Assembly (NCBI GenBank): GCA_021160985.1
Contig: JAGHBN010000094.1
Coordinates: forward strand, 1 to 12,811
From: Thermococcus sp.
GTDB taxonomy: Archaea > Methanobacteriota_B > Thermococci > Thermococcales > Thermococcaceae
Direction: 5' to 3'
Length of the DNA stretch: 12,811 bases
Made by a program: the position numbers and the translations under genes. Positions 1 through 4,965 of the stretch are shown piece by piece. The first letter of the stretch is position 1, and every line of letters begins with the position of its first letter. Under the pieces are notes generated by a model. It made no database searches. It saw nothing but the letters and a program-made list of their open reading frames with translations, and was not told where the DNA came from.

Positions 1-132
1 GTCTATGGCAGGTTTGAAAAGCGCCGCCTTCCTCTTGGCGAAGATCTGCCGTTCTACGCGCTTGATCAGCTCCGTAGTTTTGCCGGCAAACATCGGTCCT
101 GTGATGACTTCCAGGAATCCTTCCGGATGCAT
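1..132 (-). CDS. tdk: Thymidine kinase (type II), N-terminal part only
   Basis: The gene starts at ATG 132 and runs off the left edge after 44 codons. The visible protein begins MHPEGFLEVITGPMFAGKTT and contains the P-loop GPMFAGKT (residues 12-19), which is the ATP-binding motif of type II thymidine kinases. It continues with the ELIKRVER helix and an AALFKPAID strand, also typical of this family. Family knowledge: the enzyme phosphorylates thymidine (and deoxyuridine) with ATP, in the cytoplasm, for pyrimidine salvage. A GGTGAG ribosome-binding site sits about three bases before the ATG, and no better start is seen. The catalytic and zinc-ribbon parts lie outside the window, so completeness cannot be judged. 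It lies downstream of rbcL on the same strand, separated by a 97-bp gap containing a T-rich terminator, so it is probably transcribed independently. Confidence 0.88.
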   Translation of the reverse strand, partial: MHPEGFLEVITGPMFAGKTTELIKRVERQIFAKRKAALFKPAID

Positions 133-161
133 AGTCTCACCGGATAATCAAAAACCCTGGA

Positions 162-171
162 GTTAAAATTA
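162..171 (-). promoter_or_regulatory. Possible TATA element of tdk
   Basis: An AT-rich TAATTTTAA-like element on the minus strand lies about 25 bp before a plausible transcription start near 138, giving a very short leader to the tdk ATG at 132. It has no strong BRE, so this is a weak call based mainly on position. Confidence 0.3.
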
Positions 172-183
172 CCTGCGGCCGAG

Positions 184-216
184 AAATTGAACAAAAGACG
201 AAAATGGGGAGAAAAA
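184..216 (-). terminator. T-rich terminator after rbcL
   Basis: Directly downstream of the rbcL stop, the minus strand carries four successive T-tracts of 5, 4, 4 and 3 bases (at 212-216, 201-204, 193-196 and 184-186) without a strong hairpin. Euryarchaeal RNA polymerase terminates at such oligo-T tracts. It separates rbcL from tdk. Confidence 0.55.
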
Positions 217-229
217 GCCGTCAAATCGG

Positions 230-1564
230 TCAAACCGGGGTGACGTGGCCCCACTTCTCAAGGGCGCGGGCGAGCTCCCTGTGGGTCTTGGCGTACTCGT
301 CGAGCGAGATGCCCTGCATGATGGCATCGATCGCCTGCCTGACCGCCCTTGCACCGGCAGCCGGTCCGTCCGGGTGGCCGAGGGTTCCACCGCCGAGCTG
401 GAGGACGATGTCTTTTCCGAGGGCCTCTATGACGGGCTGGATGTTGCCGGGGTGAAGGCCACCTGAGCTCGTCGGGAAGACGGGCTTGATGTGGTAGAAC
501 TTCTGCTCAAGGTGGAAGACGTCGTTTTCGTCCGGGATGTAGTGGTCTTCCGTGATTATCCTCTTGTACTGGATGACCTCCCACTTCTCCCCCTCCATCT
601 TGCCCGCTCCGGCTGTTCCTATGTGGAGCTGGTCAACGCCTATGATGCGGTAGAGCTTTGCCAGGACGAACATCGAGATGCCGTGGTACGGGTTCCTGGC
701 GAAGGCGCTGTGCATGGCCCTGTGGGCGTGGAGAGCGATGCCGTAGTCCTCAGCGAGCTCCCTCACGTAGTCGAGAACGCCCCATCCGAGGACAACGACG
801 TCAATCATTGCGTGCGGGACTCCGTAGTCCGCGAGTATCTCAAGCCTCCTCTCAAGCTCCAGTATCGGCGCTGTAATGTTGGCGAACCAGGTCTTCTTCT
901 CGCCGGTCTCGTTCTCGGCCTTTTCCATCGCCTTCGTGACGACCTTGACCCTATCCTCGAAGCGGTTGTACCAGGGGCTGGTGAGGTTCTCATCGTCCTT
1001 GAGGTAGTCAGCGCCGCCCATAAAGAGGTCGAGGGCGAGCTTGTAAAGCTCCTCCGGGGAGTAACCAACCTTCGGCTTCGGGACGACACCGTAGAGGGGC
1101 CTGTCGTATATCTCCAGCTTCTTTCTGACGCCCTCGATGCCGAAGTTCGGGCCAGGGTAGTTGCGGAGGAACCTCTCCGGAAGGTATATGTCCTCCAGGC
1201 GGAGCCACTCGACGCGCTTCATTCCAAAGACGTTGCCCGCTACGCTCGCGAGGAAGCCGGGCATGTTTCCGTCCTCAAACGCGTGGACTGGATAAGCTAT
1301 CTTCACTATCCAGCTGCCGTCGCCCATGTCGTGGAAGTCGTAGGCCCTGGCCGAGAGGTCGGCCCACCTCTCCTCCTCATACCACTGGTAAAGAGTGGTC
1401 CAGGTTCCGGTTGAGCTCTCTGCGGCAACTGCCCCCGCAGCCTGCTCAATGGTGTATCCCTCTGCGGGGGTCACGCGGAAAACGGCTATAATGTCCCTCT
1501 TCTTGTTCGGTTCGTAGCCCTTGTCCACGTAGTAGTCGTATATCCTGTCGAACTTCTCAACCAT
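230..1564 (-). CDS. rbcL: Ribulose-1,5-bisphosphate carboxylase, form III (archaeal RuBisCO)
   Basis: This 444-residue protein is a full-length form III RuBisCO. Family knowledge: it converts ribulose 1,5-bisphosphate, CO2 and water to two 3-phosphoglycerates. In Thermococcales it works after AMP phosphorylase and ribose-1,5-bisphosphate isomerase to feed nucleoside carbon into central metabolism, not in a Calvin cycle. Active-site residues are present: Lys163 and Lys165 (PKPK), the carbamylated Lys189 with Asp191 and Glu192 (YLKDDEN), His281 (HAHRAMH), His314 (QLHIGTAGAGK, with Lys322), Ser367 (SSGG) and the phosphate-binding GGGT loop at 391-394. An upstream in-frame GTG at 1573 is rejected: AGGAGGTG at 1571-1578 overlaps it and is correctly spaced for ATG 1564 (MVEKFDRIYDYY). 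The gene is monocistronic, with a T-rich terminator downstream. The isomerase and AMP phosphorylase genes are not in this window. Confidence 0.97.
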   Translation of the reverse strand: MVEKFDRIYDYYVDKGYEPNKKRDIIAVFRVTPAEGYTIEQAAGAVAAESSTGTWTTLYQWYEEERWADLSARAYDFHDMGDGSWIVKIAYPVHAFEDGNMPGFLASVAGNVFGMKRVEWLRLEDIYLPERFLRNYPGPNFGIEGVRKKLEIYDRPLYGVVPKPKVGYSPEELYKLALDLFMGGADYLKDDENLTSPWYNRFEDRVKVVTKAMEKAENETGEKKTWFANITAPILELERRLEILADYGVPHAMIDVVVLGWGVLDYVRELAEDYGIALHAHRAMHSAFARNPYHGISMFVLAKLYRIIGVDQLHIGTAGAGKMEGEKWEVIQYKRIITEDHYIPDENDVFHLEQKFYHIKPVFPTSSGGLHPGNIQPVIEALGKDIVLQLGGGTLGHPDGPAAGARAVRQAIDAIMQGISLDEYAKTHRELARALEKWGHVTPV

Positions 1565-1605
1565 CTGCAACACCTCCTGAGTATCTCTATCCTTCTAGCC
1601 CCTTC

Positions 1606-1613
1606 TATAAAAA
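1606..1613 (-). promoter_or_regulatory. TATA box of rbcL
   Basis: TTTTTATA on the minus strand is placed so that transcription would begin near 1584, giving a leader of about 20 nt that contains the AGGAGGTG site at 1571-1578. The bases upstream (CACAGGG) are a poor BRE. Strength and regulation cannot be read from the sequence. Confidence 0.5.
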
Positions 1614-1881
1614 CCCTGTGGTTCATTTTTGATGCATTCATCCTCTTCAATGGGCATTGAGGGCGTTTTTGCTGCCCTTTTGCTCCAAACTCCTGGCGTC
1701 TTTTTTAGAATTAATGCCATAGAAACCGGTTAATGGAGGTTTGAGGGCATAATTTCCGAGATTGAATCTTCTCCCTGAGCTCGCCATTAGCTATCCACCG
1801 GGTTGAGACCACGATGATAACTAATTTCTAGACCGGCCACCCCAAAAATGTGGTAAATCTCTCTCACAGGCCTCCTTTTCC
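1614..1881. other. Long spacer between the divergent rbcL and histone promoters
   Basis: About 270 bp between the two promoters hold no convincing gene. Reading both strands, I see only very short ORFs without ribosome-binding sites (27 codons on plus from 1651, 41 codons on minus from 1720). There is a small inverted repeat AGGGC/GCCCT (1660-1664 and 1674-1678) followed by four Ts, and the palindrome AACCGGTT (1725-1732). A stretch near 1800-1870 has CCAC/GTGG complementarity and ends near an ACA, but it does not form a persuasive H/ACA RNA. The spacer is longer than usual for this compact genome. Confidence 0.5.
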
Positions 1882-1895
1882 GAAAAGTTTATATA
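1882..1895 (+). promoter_or_regulatory. BRE/TATA promoter of the histone gene
   Basis: A purine-rich BRE (GAAAAG, 1882-1887) followed by TTTATATA (1888-1895) is a near-ideal archaeal promoter. Transcription should start near 1917-1920, giving a leader of about 40 nt with the AGGAGGT ribosome-binding site at 1943-1949. This fits a highly expressed chromatin protein. Confidence 0.75.
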
Positions 1896-1956
1896 GCTCT
1901 TTATTCCTAAAGTAAAACGCAGATACCTGCAAAACAACGTTTAGGAGGTTGGGAAA

Positions 1957-2160
1957 ATGGCTGAGTTGCCAATTGCCCCAGTTGACAGGTTGATAAGGAA
2001 GGCCGGCGCCGCCCGCGTTAGTGAGGATGCCGCCAAGCTTCTGGCCGAGCACCTTGAGGAGAAGGCCCTTGAGATCGCCAAGAAGGCGGTCGATCTTGCC
2101 CACCACGCCGGAAGGAAGACCGTCAAGGCCGAGGACATCAAGCTCGCTATCAAGAGCTGA
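1957..2160 (+). CDS. Archaeal histone (HMf family, HTkB-like)
   Basis: The 67-residue protein is a single histone fold with no tails. Family knowledge: such proteins dimerise and stack into extended DNA-wrapping superhelices that compact the chromosome. Positions equivalent to the HMfB DNA contacts are conserved: Arg11, Arg20, Lys54 and Thr55. Gly17, matching the small residue needed for tight stacking of superhelix turns, is also conserved. The ends (MAELPIAPVDRLIRKAGA and KTVKAEDIKLAIKS) match my memory of T. kodakarensis HTkB, which also lies next to rbcL. The start at ATG 1957 has AGGAGGT eight bases upstream. The gene stands alone with its own promoter and is convergent with the phosphoesterase gene. 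A second histone gene is normal in Thermococcus but is not in this window. Confidence 0.96.
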   Translation: MAELPIAPVDRLIRKAGAARVSEDAAKLLAEHLEEKALEIAKKAVDLAHHAGRKTVKAEDIKLAIKS

Positions 2161-2165
2161 TGGCC

Positions 2166-2194
2166 CTTCTTTTCCATCCTTTTCCTGCTTTTCT
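2166..2194 (+). terminator. T-rich terminator after the histone gene
   Basis: Just after the histone stop codon, three TTTT tracts separated by pyrimidines occur within 30 bp. This matches the oligo-T termination of euryarchaeal RNA polymerase. No matching T-tract is visible for the opposing operon that ends at 2208. Confidence 0.6.
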
Positions 2195-2207
2195 GAAGTT
2201 CTGACCC

Positions 2208-2702
2208 TTACCAGAAGCGTACTCTTTCAACCCTGATGCTTTCCCCTGCAACCTCTAAAAACGCAAAGCCTGCCGAGTCCATTCTGGGGAATGTTGGGGA
2301 GCCCGGGTTGAGGAGAACAACTCTCCTCCCGTGTATCGAGTGCGTATCGTGGTAGAAACGGTGTGTGTGCCCGAATATAAGAACATCGGCCTCCATATCG
2401 AGGGCTTTGAGGGTCAGGAACTGCGAGTTGAGCAGAAAGAACTGGTGTCCGTGGAGAACAGCAATTCTGACATCCTCCGCATCGATTACCCTCTCCTCGG
2501 GGAGGCTGAGGTGGTCAGCGTTCCCCCGAACGGCCACCACAGGGGCGAACCTCTCGAGCTCCTCCAGAAGTTCATGGGAGGTAACGTCACCGGCGTGGAT
2601 CACCAGGTCTGGCTTTCTCTTCTCAAGGTGCCGGAAAAGATTAGAAGGAGGATTTCTGGTCTTATCGCCGTAGTGGGTGTCGCTGACGACTGCTATGAGC
2701 AC
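2208..2702 (-). CDS. Metallophosphoesterase, YfcE/MJ0936 type
   Basis: The 164-residue protein is a compact calcineurin-like phosphodiesterase of about the usual size for the YfcE/MJ0936 family. The metal-binding motifs appear in order: DTH (Asp8, His10), GD (Asp39), GNAD (Asn61), HGH (His84) and GHTH (His112, His114). Family knowledge: MJ0936-type enzymes hydrolyse phosphodiesters in vitro with Ni or Mn, and their physiological substrate is unknown. The start is GTG 2702, the only good in-frame start, with GAGGGAT just upstream. It lies 9 bp after the TFB stop and is the third gene of the gar1-TFB operon, so it is probably translated from the same mRNA. The co-transcription suggests a possible link to RNA or transcription, but nothing in the sequence proves it. 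Confidence 0.92.
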   Translation of the reverse strand: MLIAVVSDTHYGDKTRNPPSNLFRHLEKRKPDLVIHAGDVTSHELLEELERFAPVVAVRGNADHLSLPEERVIDAEDVRIAVLHGHQFFLLNSQFLTLKALDMEADVLIFGHTHRFYHDTHSIHGRRVVLLNPGSPTFPRMDSAGFAFLEVAGESIRVERVRFW

Positions 2703-2711
2703 GCCGATCCC

Positions 2712-3623
2712 TCATATCGGGACGTTTATGTTGAGCTTCTCCACAAGCTCCTTGTAGCGGTTTCTCACCGTGACCTCGGTCACGTGAGCCACTTCAGCAA
2801 CTTCCCTCTGCGTCTTCTTCTCCCCCTCAAGAAGGGACGCCACATAGAGGGCCGCCGCCGCCAGTCCAGTGGGGCCTTTTCCGCTTGTTATGCCGCGCCT
2901 GATGGCCTCCTGCAGTATCTCTTTTGCCCTCTTCTTAGTTCTGGCGCTCACGTTGAGGGCGTCACCGAAGCGGTCGACGTACTCTATCGGGCTCGTCGGG
3001 CGGAGATTCAGGTTCAGGCCCCGTGCCAGGAAGCGGTAGCTCCTCCCGATCTCCTTCTTGGTGACCTTGGAAACCGCGGCAATCTCATCGAGTGTCCTCG
3101 GGATGCCTTCCATCCTGCAGGCTGCATAAAGCGCCGCGGAGACCATGCCCTCTATTGAGCGGCCGCGGATGAGCTTTCGCATGACGGCCTTCCTGTAGAG
3201 GGAAGCCGCCACTTCCTTGACACGCCTCGGCAGGCGCATCTGTGCTGCCATCCTGTCGAGCTCGCTCAGGGCAAAGGCTAAATTCCTCTCAGCGGCGTCG
3301 TTTATGCGCATCCTTCTCTGCCACATCCTGAGGCGTCTCATCTTTGTCCTGTACATGCCGGTCAGCTGGTTGCCGTGGATGTCCTTGTCACGCCAGTCTA
3401 TATCGGTTGAAAGCCCCTTGTCGTGTATCATCAACGTCATCGGTGCTCCGGTTCTCGCGCGCTTTGCCCTCTGATCGGGATCAAACGCACGCCACTCGGG
3501 CCCTTCATCGATGACATTCTGCTCCACAACGTAACCGCAGACAGAACAGACAATCTCGCCCCTGCGCGGGTCGTAAAACAACTTATCGGAGCCACAGATA
3601 GGACATACCTTCTTATCAGCCAA
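2712..3623 (-). CDS. tfb: Transcription initiation factor B (TFB2-like)
   Basis: The 303-residue protein is a complete TFIIB homologue. An N-terminal zinc ribbon (Cys7, Cys10, Cys26, Cys29) is followed by the conserved B-reader/linker region (PEWRAF, RARTGAP, GLSTDIDWRDKD) and two cyclin-like repeats (about 110-200 and 205-297). The second repeat includes the helix-turn-helix (TQREVAEVAHVTEVTVRNRY) that reads the BRE. Family knowledge: TFB binds the TBP-TATA complex and recruits RNA polymerase. Thermococcus usually has two paralogues, and the position beside gar1 and near rbcL suggests the one called TFB2 in T. kodakarensis. The start is TTG 3623, with GGGGGTGA upstream in the last codons of gar1; the spacer to the gar1 stop is 6 bp, so translation is probably coupled. 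The missing in-frame ATG at the N-terminus makes the TTG start fairly secure. Confidence 0.96.
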   Translation of the reverse strand: MADKKVCPICGSDKLFYDPRRGEIVCSVCGYVVEQNVIDEGPEWRAFDPDQRAKRARTGAPMTLMIHDKGLSTDIDWRDKDIHGNQLTGMYRTKMRRLRMWQRRMRINDAAERNLAFALSELDRMAAQMRLPRRVKEVAASLYRKAVMRKLIRGRSIEGMVSAALYAACRMEGIPRTLDEIAAVSKVTKKEIGRSYRFLARGLNLNLRPTSPIEYVDRFGDALNVSARTKKRAKEILQEAIRRGITSGKGPTGLAAAALYVASLLEGEKKTQREVAEVAHVTEVTVRNRYKELVEKLNINVPI

Positions 3624-3629
3624 AAGCTT

Positions 3630-3932
3630 TCACCCCCTTTTCCTGGGGGCAGGGCGTCTTTTATTGCCCTTAGTTTTCTTCTTTCCGTGATTCGCTTTCT
3701 TTTTACGGCTTCTGTCCACGTAAAGAAGCTCTCCCACGTAGTTTTCAGGGTTCTTAACTTTGGGCTTAACTGCCACGTACGGCGTCTCAACAGGCCCAAA
3801 AACGTCCTTGACAGTGCCGACTAATCTGAGATTTTTGTCAACAACGGGCTCGTTGAGTGCTGGAACCCAACTTGAGCGAAGAATGAGAAGCCCCTGCTTC
3901 GCATAGTGAGAAACCTTTCCCAGCCGTTTCAT
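3630..3932 (-). CDS. gar1: H/ACA RNP protein Gar1
   Basis: The 100-residue protein has an RNA-protein Gar1 beta-barrel core (about 1-72) with the family patterns LGKVSHYAKQGLLILR, VGTVKDVFGPVETPYVAVKP and NPENYVGELLYV. Family knowledge: Gar1 binds the pseudouridine synthase Cbf5 and helps load and release target RNA in H/ACA guide complexes that pseudouridylate rRNA. The last 27 residues form a very basic tail with 15 Lys or Arg, perhaps a functional counterpart of the eukaryotic glycine-arginine tails. The start is ATG 3932 after GGGGTGGGG. It is the first gene of an operon with the TFB and the phosphoesterase, and its promoter region is shared with the divergent PfkB gene. No H/ACA guide RNA is recognised in this window. 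Confidence 0.93.
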   Translation of the reverse strand: MKRLGKVSHYAKQGLLILRSSWVPALNEPVVDKNLRLVGTVKDVFGPVETPYVAVKPKVKNPENYVGELLYVDRSRKKKANHGKKKTKGNKRRPAPRKRG

Positions 3933-3956
3933 AGCCCCACCCCAAAAGACTACATC

Positions 3957-3973
3957 CTTTTAAACTTTTCGCT
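3957..3973 (-). promoter_or_regulatory. Candidate promoter 1 of gar1 operon
   Basis: On the minus strand GCGAAAAG (a good BRE) precedes TTTAAAAGG. The predicted start would fall near 3936, giving an almost leaderless gar1 mRNA that would lose its ribosome-binding site. This competes with the element at 3980-3987. Confidence 0.4.
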
Positions 3974-3978
3974 CCTTA

Positions 3979-3988
3979 GTTTATAAAC
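3979..3988. promoter_or_regulatory. Palindromic TATA element GTTTATAAAC in the gar1/pfkB divergent spacer
   Basis: GTTTATAAAC is a perfect 10-bp palindrome. On the minus strand, TTTATAAA (3980-3987) would start transcription near 3957, giving a leader of about 25 nt containing GGGGTGGGG before gar1. It is therefore the better-fitting gar1 promoter. It is symmetrical, so it could also be bound as a dimer site, but no regulator is indicated. Confidence 0.45.
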
Positions 3989-4002
3989 TTTGTGGTTCAT
4001 AT

Positions 4003-4018
4003 CCAAAAGGTTTTTATT
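4003..4018 (+). promoter_or_regulatory. BRE/TATA promoter of the PfkB kinase gene
   Basis: CCAAAAGG (BRE, 4003-4010) followed by TTTTTATT (4011-4018) predicts a start near 4040 and a leader of about 15 nt carrying AGGAGG at 4043-4048 before ATG 4055. Confidence 0.65.
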
Positions 4019-4054
4019 TGTGTTGAATAGAAAAAGAAGTTTAGGAGGAACAAA

Positions 4055-4879
4055 ATGAAGTGTCTCGTTCTCGGGCATCTTGTGAAGGATATAATCGTGA
4101 AAGGGTCGGATAGGAGACTCAGGATAGGTGGTGGGGCGTATTATTCGTCCCTGGTTCTTTCGAGGTTCTGTGAGGTTGAGGTATGGACAAGCATCGGCGA
4201 TGACTTTCCTGCGGAATGGCTCGACGATATCAGAAGCTTCGGGGTCGACCTCAAGATTTTTCCTTCCCGCTCGACAACGGTCTATGAGCTCCGCTACACC
4301 AGCCCTGATAGGGAGCTTTTTCTCCGTTCCGTGGCCGAGCCCCTCAGGGAGCTCCCCAGGAAGGGCTACGAAATGGTCATCATGAATCCTGTGGCGGGGG
4401 AAATTCCGCCCGAACTCGTGAAGGAAGCTGTTAAGAGGTTCCCCCTTGTCTCCCTCGATGTTCAGGGCTTCATCCGCAAACCCCTGCTCGGAAAAGTGTC
4501 TCAGTCCACGCTGGATGCCTCTTTCCTAAGGAGCGTGAAAGTGGTGCACGCCGACGAAAAAGAAGCCTCCCACCTGACCGGCTTTTCTCCCGGTGACGTT
4601 GAGGTTTTCCTGGTTTCCCGGGGCGGGGAGAAGGGTACCGCCTACTTCCAGGGTAGGCCCTACGAGTTCGAGCCCGTTAAAGCCGATGTGGTGGACACCA
4701 CGGGGGCAGGGGACGTTTTCCTTGCCGCGTTCAGCTACTTCTACACGAGCTGTCCGTTTATCCAGTCTCTCAAACGTGCTGTGGCCTTTACAGCACTCTT
4801 TCTGGAGCGCAGGAGTGTCGACATCTCTGCCGATGAGCTGGGGGAGCTTGCGAAGAACGTGAGTGTGAAAAGGGTATAA
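4055..4879 (+). CDS. PfkB/ribokinase-family kinase, probably myo-inositol kinase
   Basis: The 274-residue protein is a ribokinase-family sugar kinase. It has the N-terminal GGGAYY substrate motif (residues 25-30) and the C-terminal anion-hole signature DTTGAGD (214-220), with Asp220 as catalytic base. It is slightly shorter than typical ribokinases (about 300), mainly in the lid. Family knowledge: these enzymes transfer phosphate from ATP or ADP to a sugar or sugar-like alcohol. From memory, the gene in the same context in T. kodakarensis (TK2285, near TFB2 and histone) was shown to be a myo-inositol kinase. The specific function here rests on that recalled homology; the motifs alone show only a PfkB kinase. 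Inositol phosphate is the precursor of the heat solute di-myo-inositol phosphate and of lipid headgroups. The start has AGGAGG upstream, and the gene has its own promoter. Confidence 0.85.
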   Translation: MKCLVLGHLVKDIIVKGSDRRLRIGGGAYYSSLVLSRFCEVEVWTSIGDDFPAEWLDDIRSFGVDLKIFPSRSTTVYELRYTSPDRELFLRSVAEPLRELPRKGYEMVIMNPVAGEIPPELVKEAVKRFPLVSLDVQGFIRKPLLGKVSQSTLDASFLRSVKVVHADEKEASHLTGFSPGDVEVFLVSRGGEKGTAYFQGRPYEFEPVKADVVDTTGAGDVFLAAFSYFYTSCPFIQSLKRAVAFTALFLERRSVDISADELGELAKNVSVKRV

Positions 4880-4882
4880 AAA
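4868..4882 (+). promoter_or_regulatory. BRE/TATA promoter for the C/D sRNA and Nudix genes
   Basis: AAAAGGG (4868-4874) followed by TATAAAAA (4875-4882) is a strong archaeal promoter core and overlaps the stop codon of the PfkB gene (TAA 4877-4879). The expected initiation distance of about 26 bp from the TATA centre points to G4904. That is the first base of the candidate box C/D RNA terminal stem. Confidence 0.65.
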
Positions 4883-4903
4883 GGGTTTTGAATAGGTACG
4901 TAA

Positions 4904-4958
4904 GCCGATGATGAAACGTCAGCACGCTGATGTTGATGAGAAGGGACTTCACTGAGGT
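4904..4958 (+). ncRNA. Candidate box C/D guide RNA (sRNA)
   Basis: Elements appear in the canonical order: box C ATGATGA (4908-4914), a 12-nt guide (4915-4926), box D' CTGA (4927-4930), a 2-nt spacer, box C' TTGATGA (4933-4939, one deviation from RTGATGA), a 12-nt guide (4940-4951) and box D CTGA (4952-4955). The flanks GCC (4904-4906) and GGT (4956-4958) pair to form the outer stem. This leaves exactly the three-nucleotide kink-turn loop (G4907, A4908, T4909) expected for L7Ae binding. Family knowledge: such RNAs assemble with L7Ae, Nop5 and fibrillarin to direct 2'-O-methylation opposite the fifth base upstream of D or D'. The rule predicts C in CGUGCUGACGUU (D' guide) and G in UGAAGUCCCUUC (D guide). 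I could not assign these to rRNA or tRNA. The call rests on boxes, spacing and promoter only. Confidence 0.72.
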
Positions 4959-4965
4959 GGTTTCT

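Noticed and set aside
491..1414. 307-codon open frame on the plus strand opposite rbcL
   Set aside because: It is antisense to a fully conserved RuBisCO. Its low-complexity valine/leucine-rich translation resembles no family, and it has no promoter or ribosome-binding site. It arises from the codon bias of the GC-rich gene.
1595..1720. 41-codon minus-strand ORF upstream of rbcL
   Set aside because: It has no ribosome-binding site, overlaps the rbcL TATA box and has no recognisable features.
1651..1734. 27-codon plus-strand ORF in the rbcL-histone spacer
   Set aside because: It is very short, with no ribosome-binding site and no matching promoter.
1800..1875. Possible H/ACA-like hairpin ending near ACA
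   Set aside because: Only a 4-bp CCAC/GTGG stem is convincing. There is no kink-turn or pseudouridylation pocket, and it abuts the histone promoter.
2331..3158. 275-codon plus-strand frame across the phosphoesterase and TFB genes
   Set aside because: It spans two well-supported opposite genes and their junction, and has no recognisable domain or start signal.
4930..4965. Upstream in-frame ATG of the Nudix gene
   Set aside because: It has no ribosome-binding site, lies inside the candidate C/D RNA and would add 12 residues. ATG 4966 has GAGGTGG at correct spacing.
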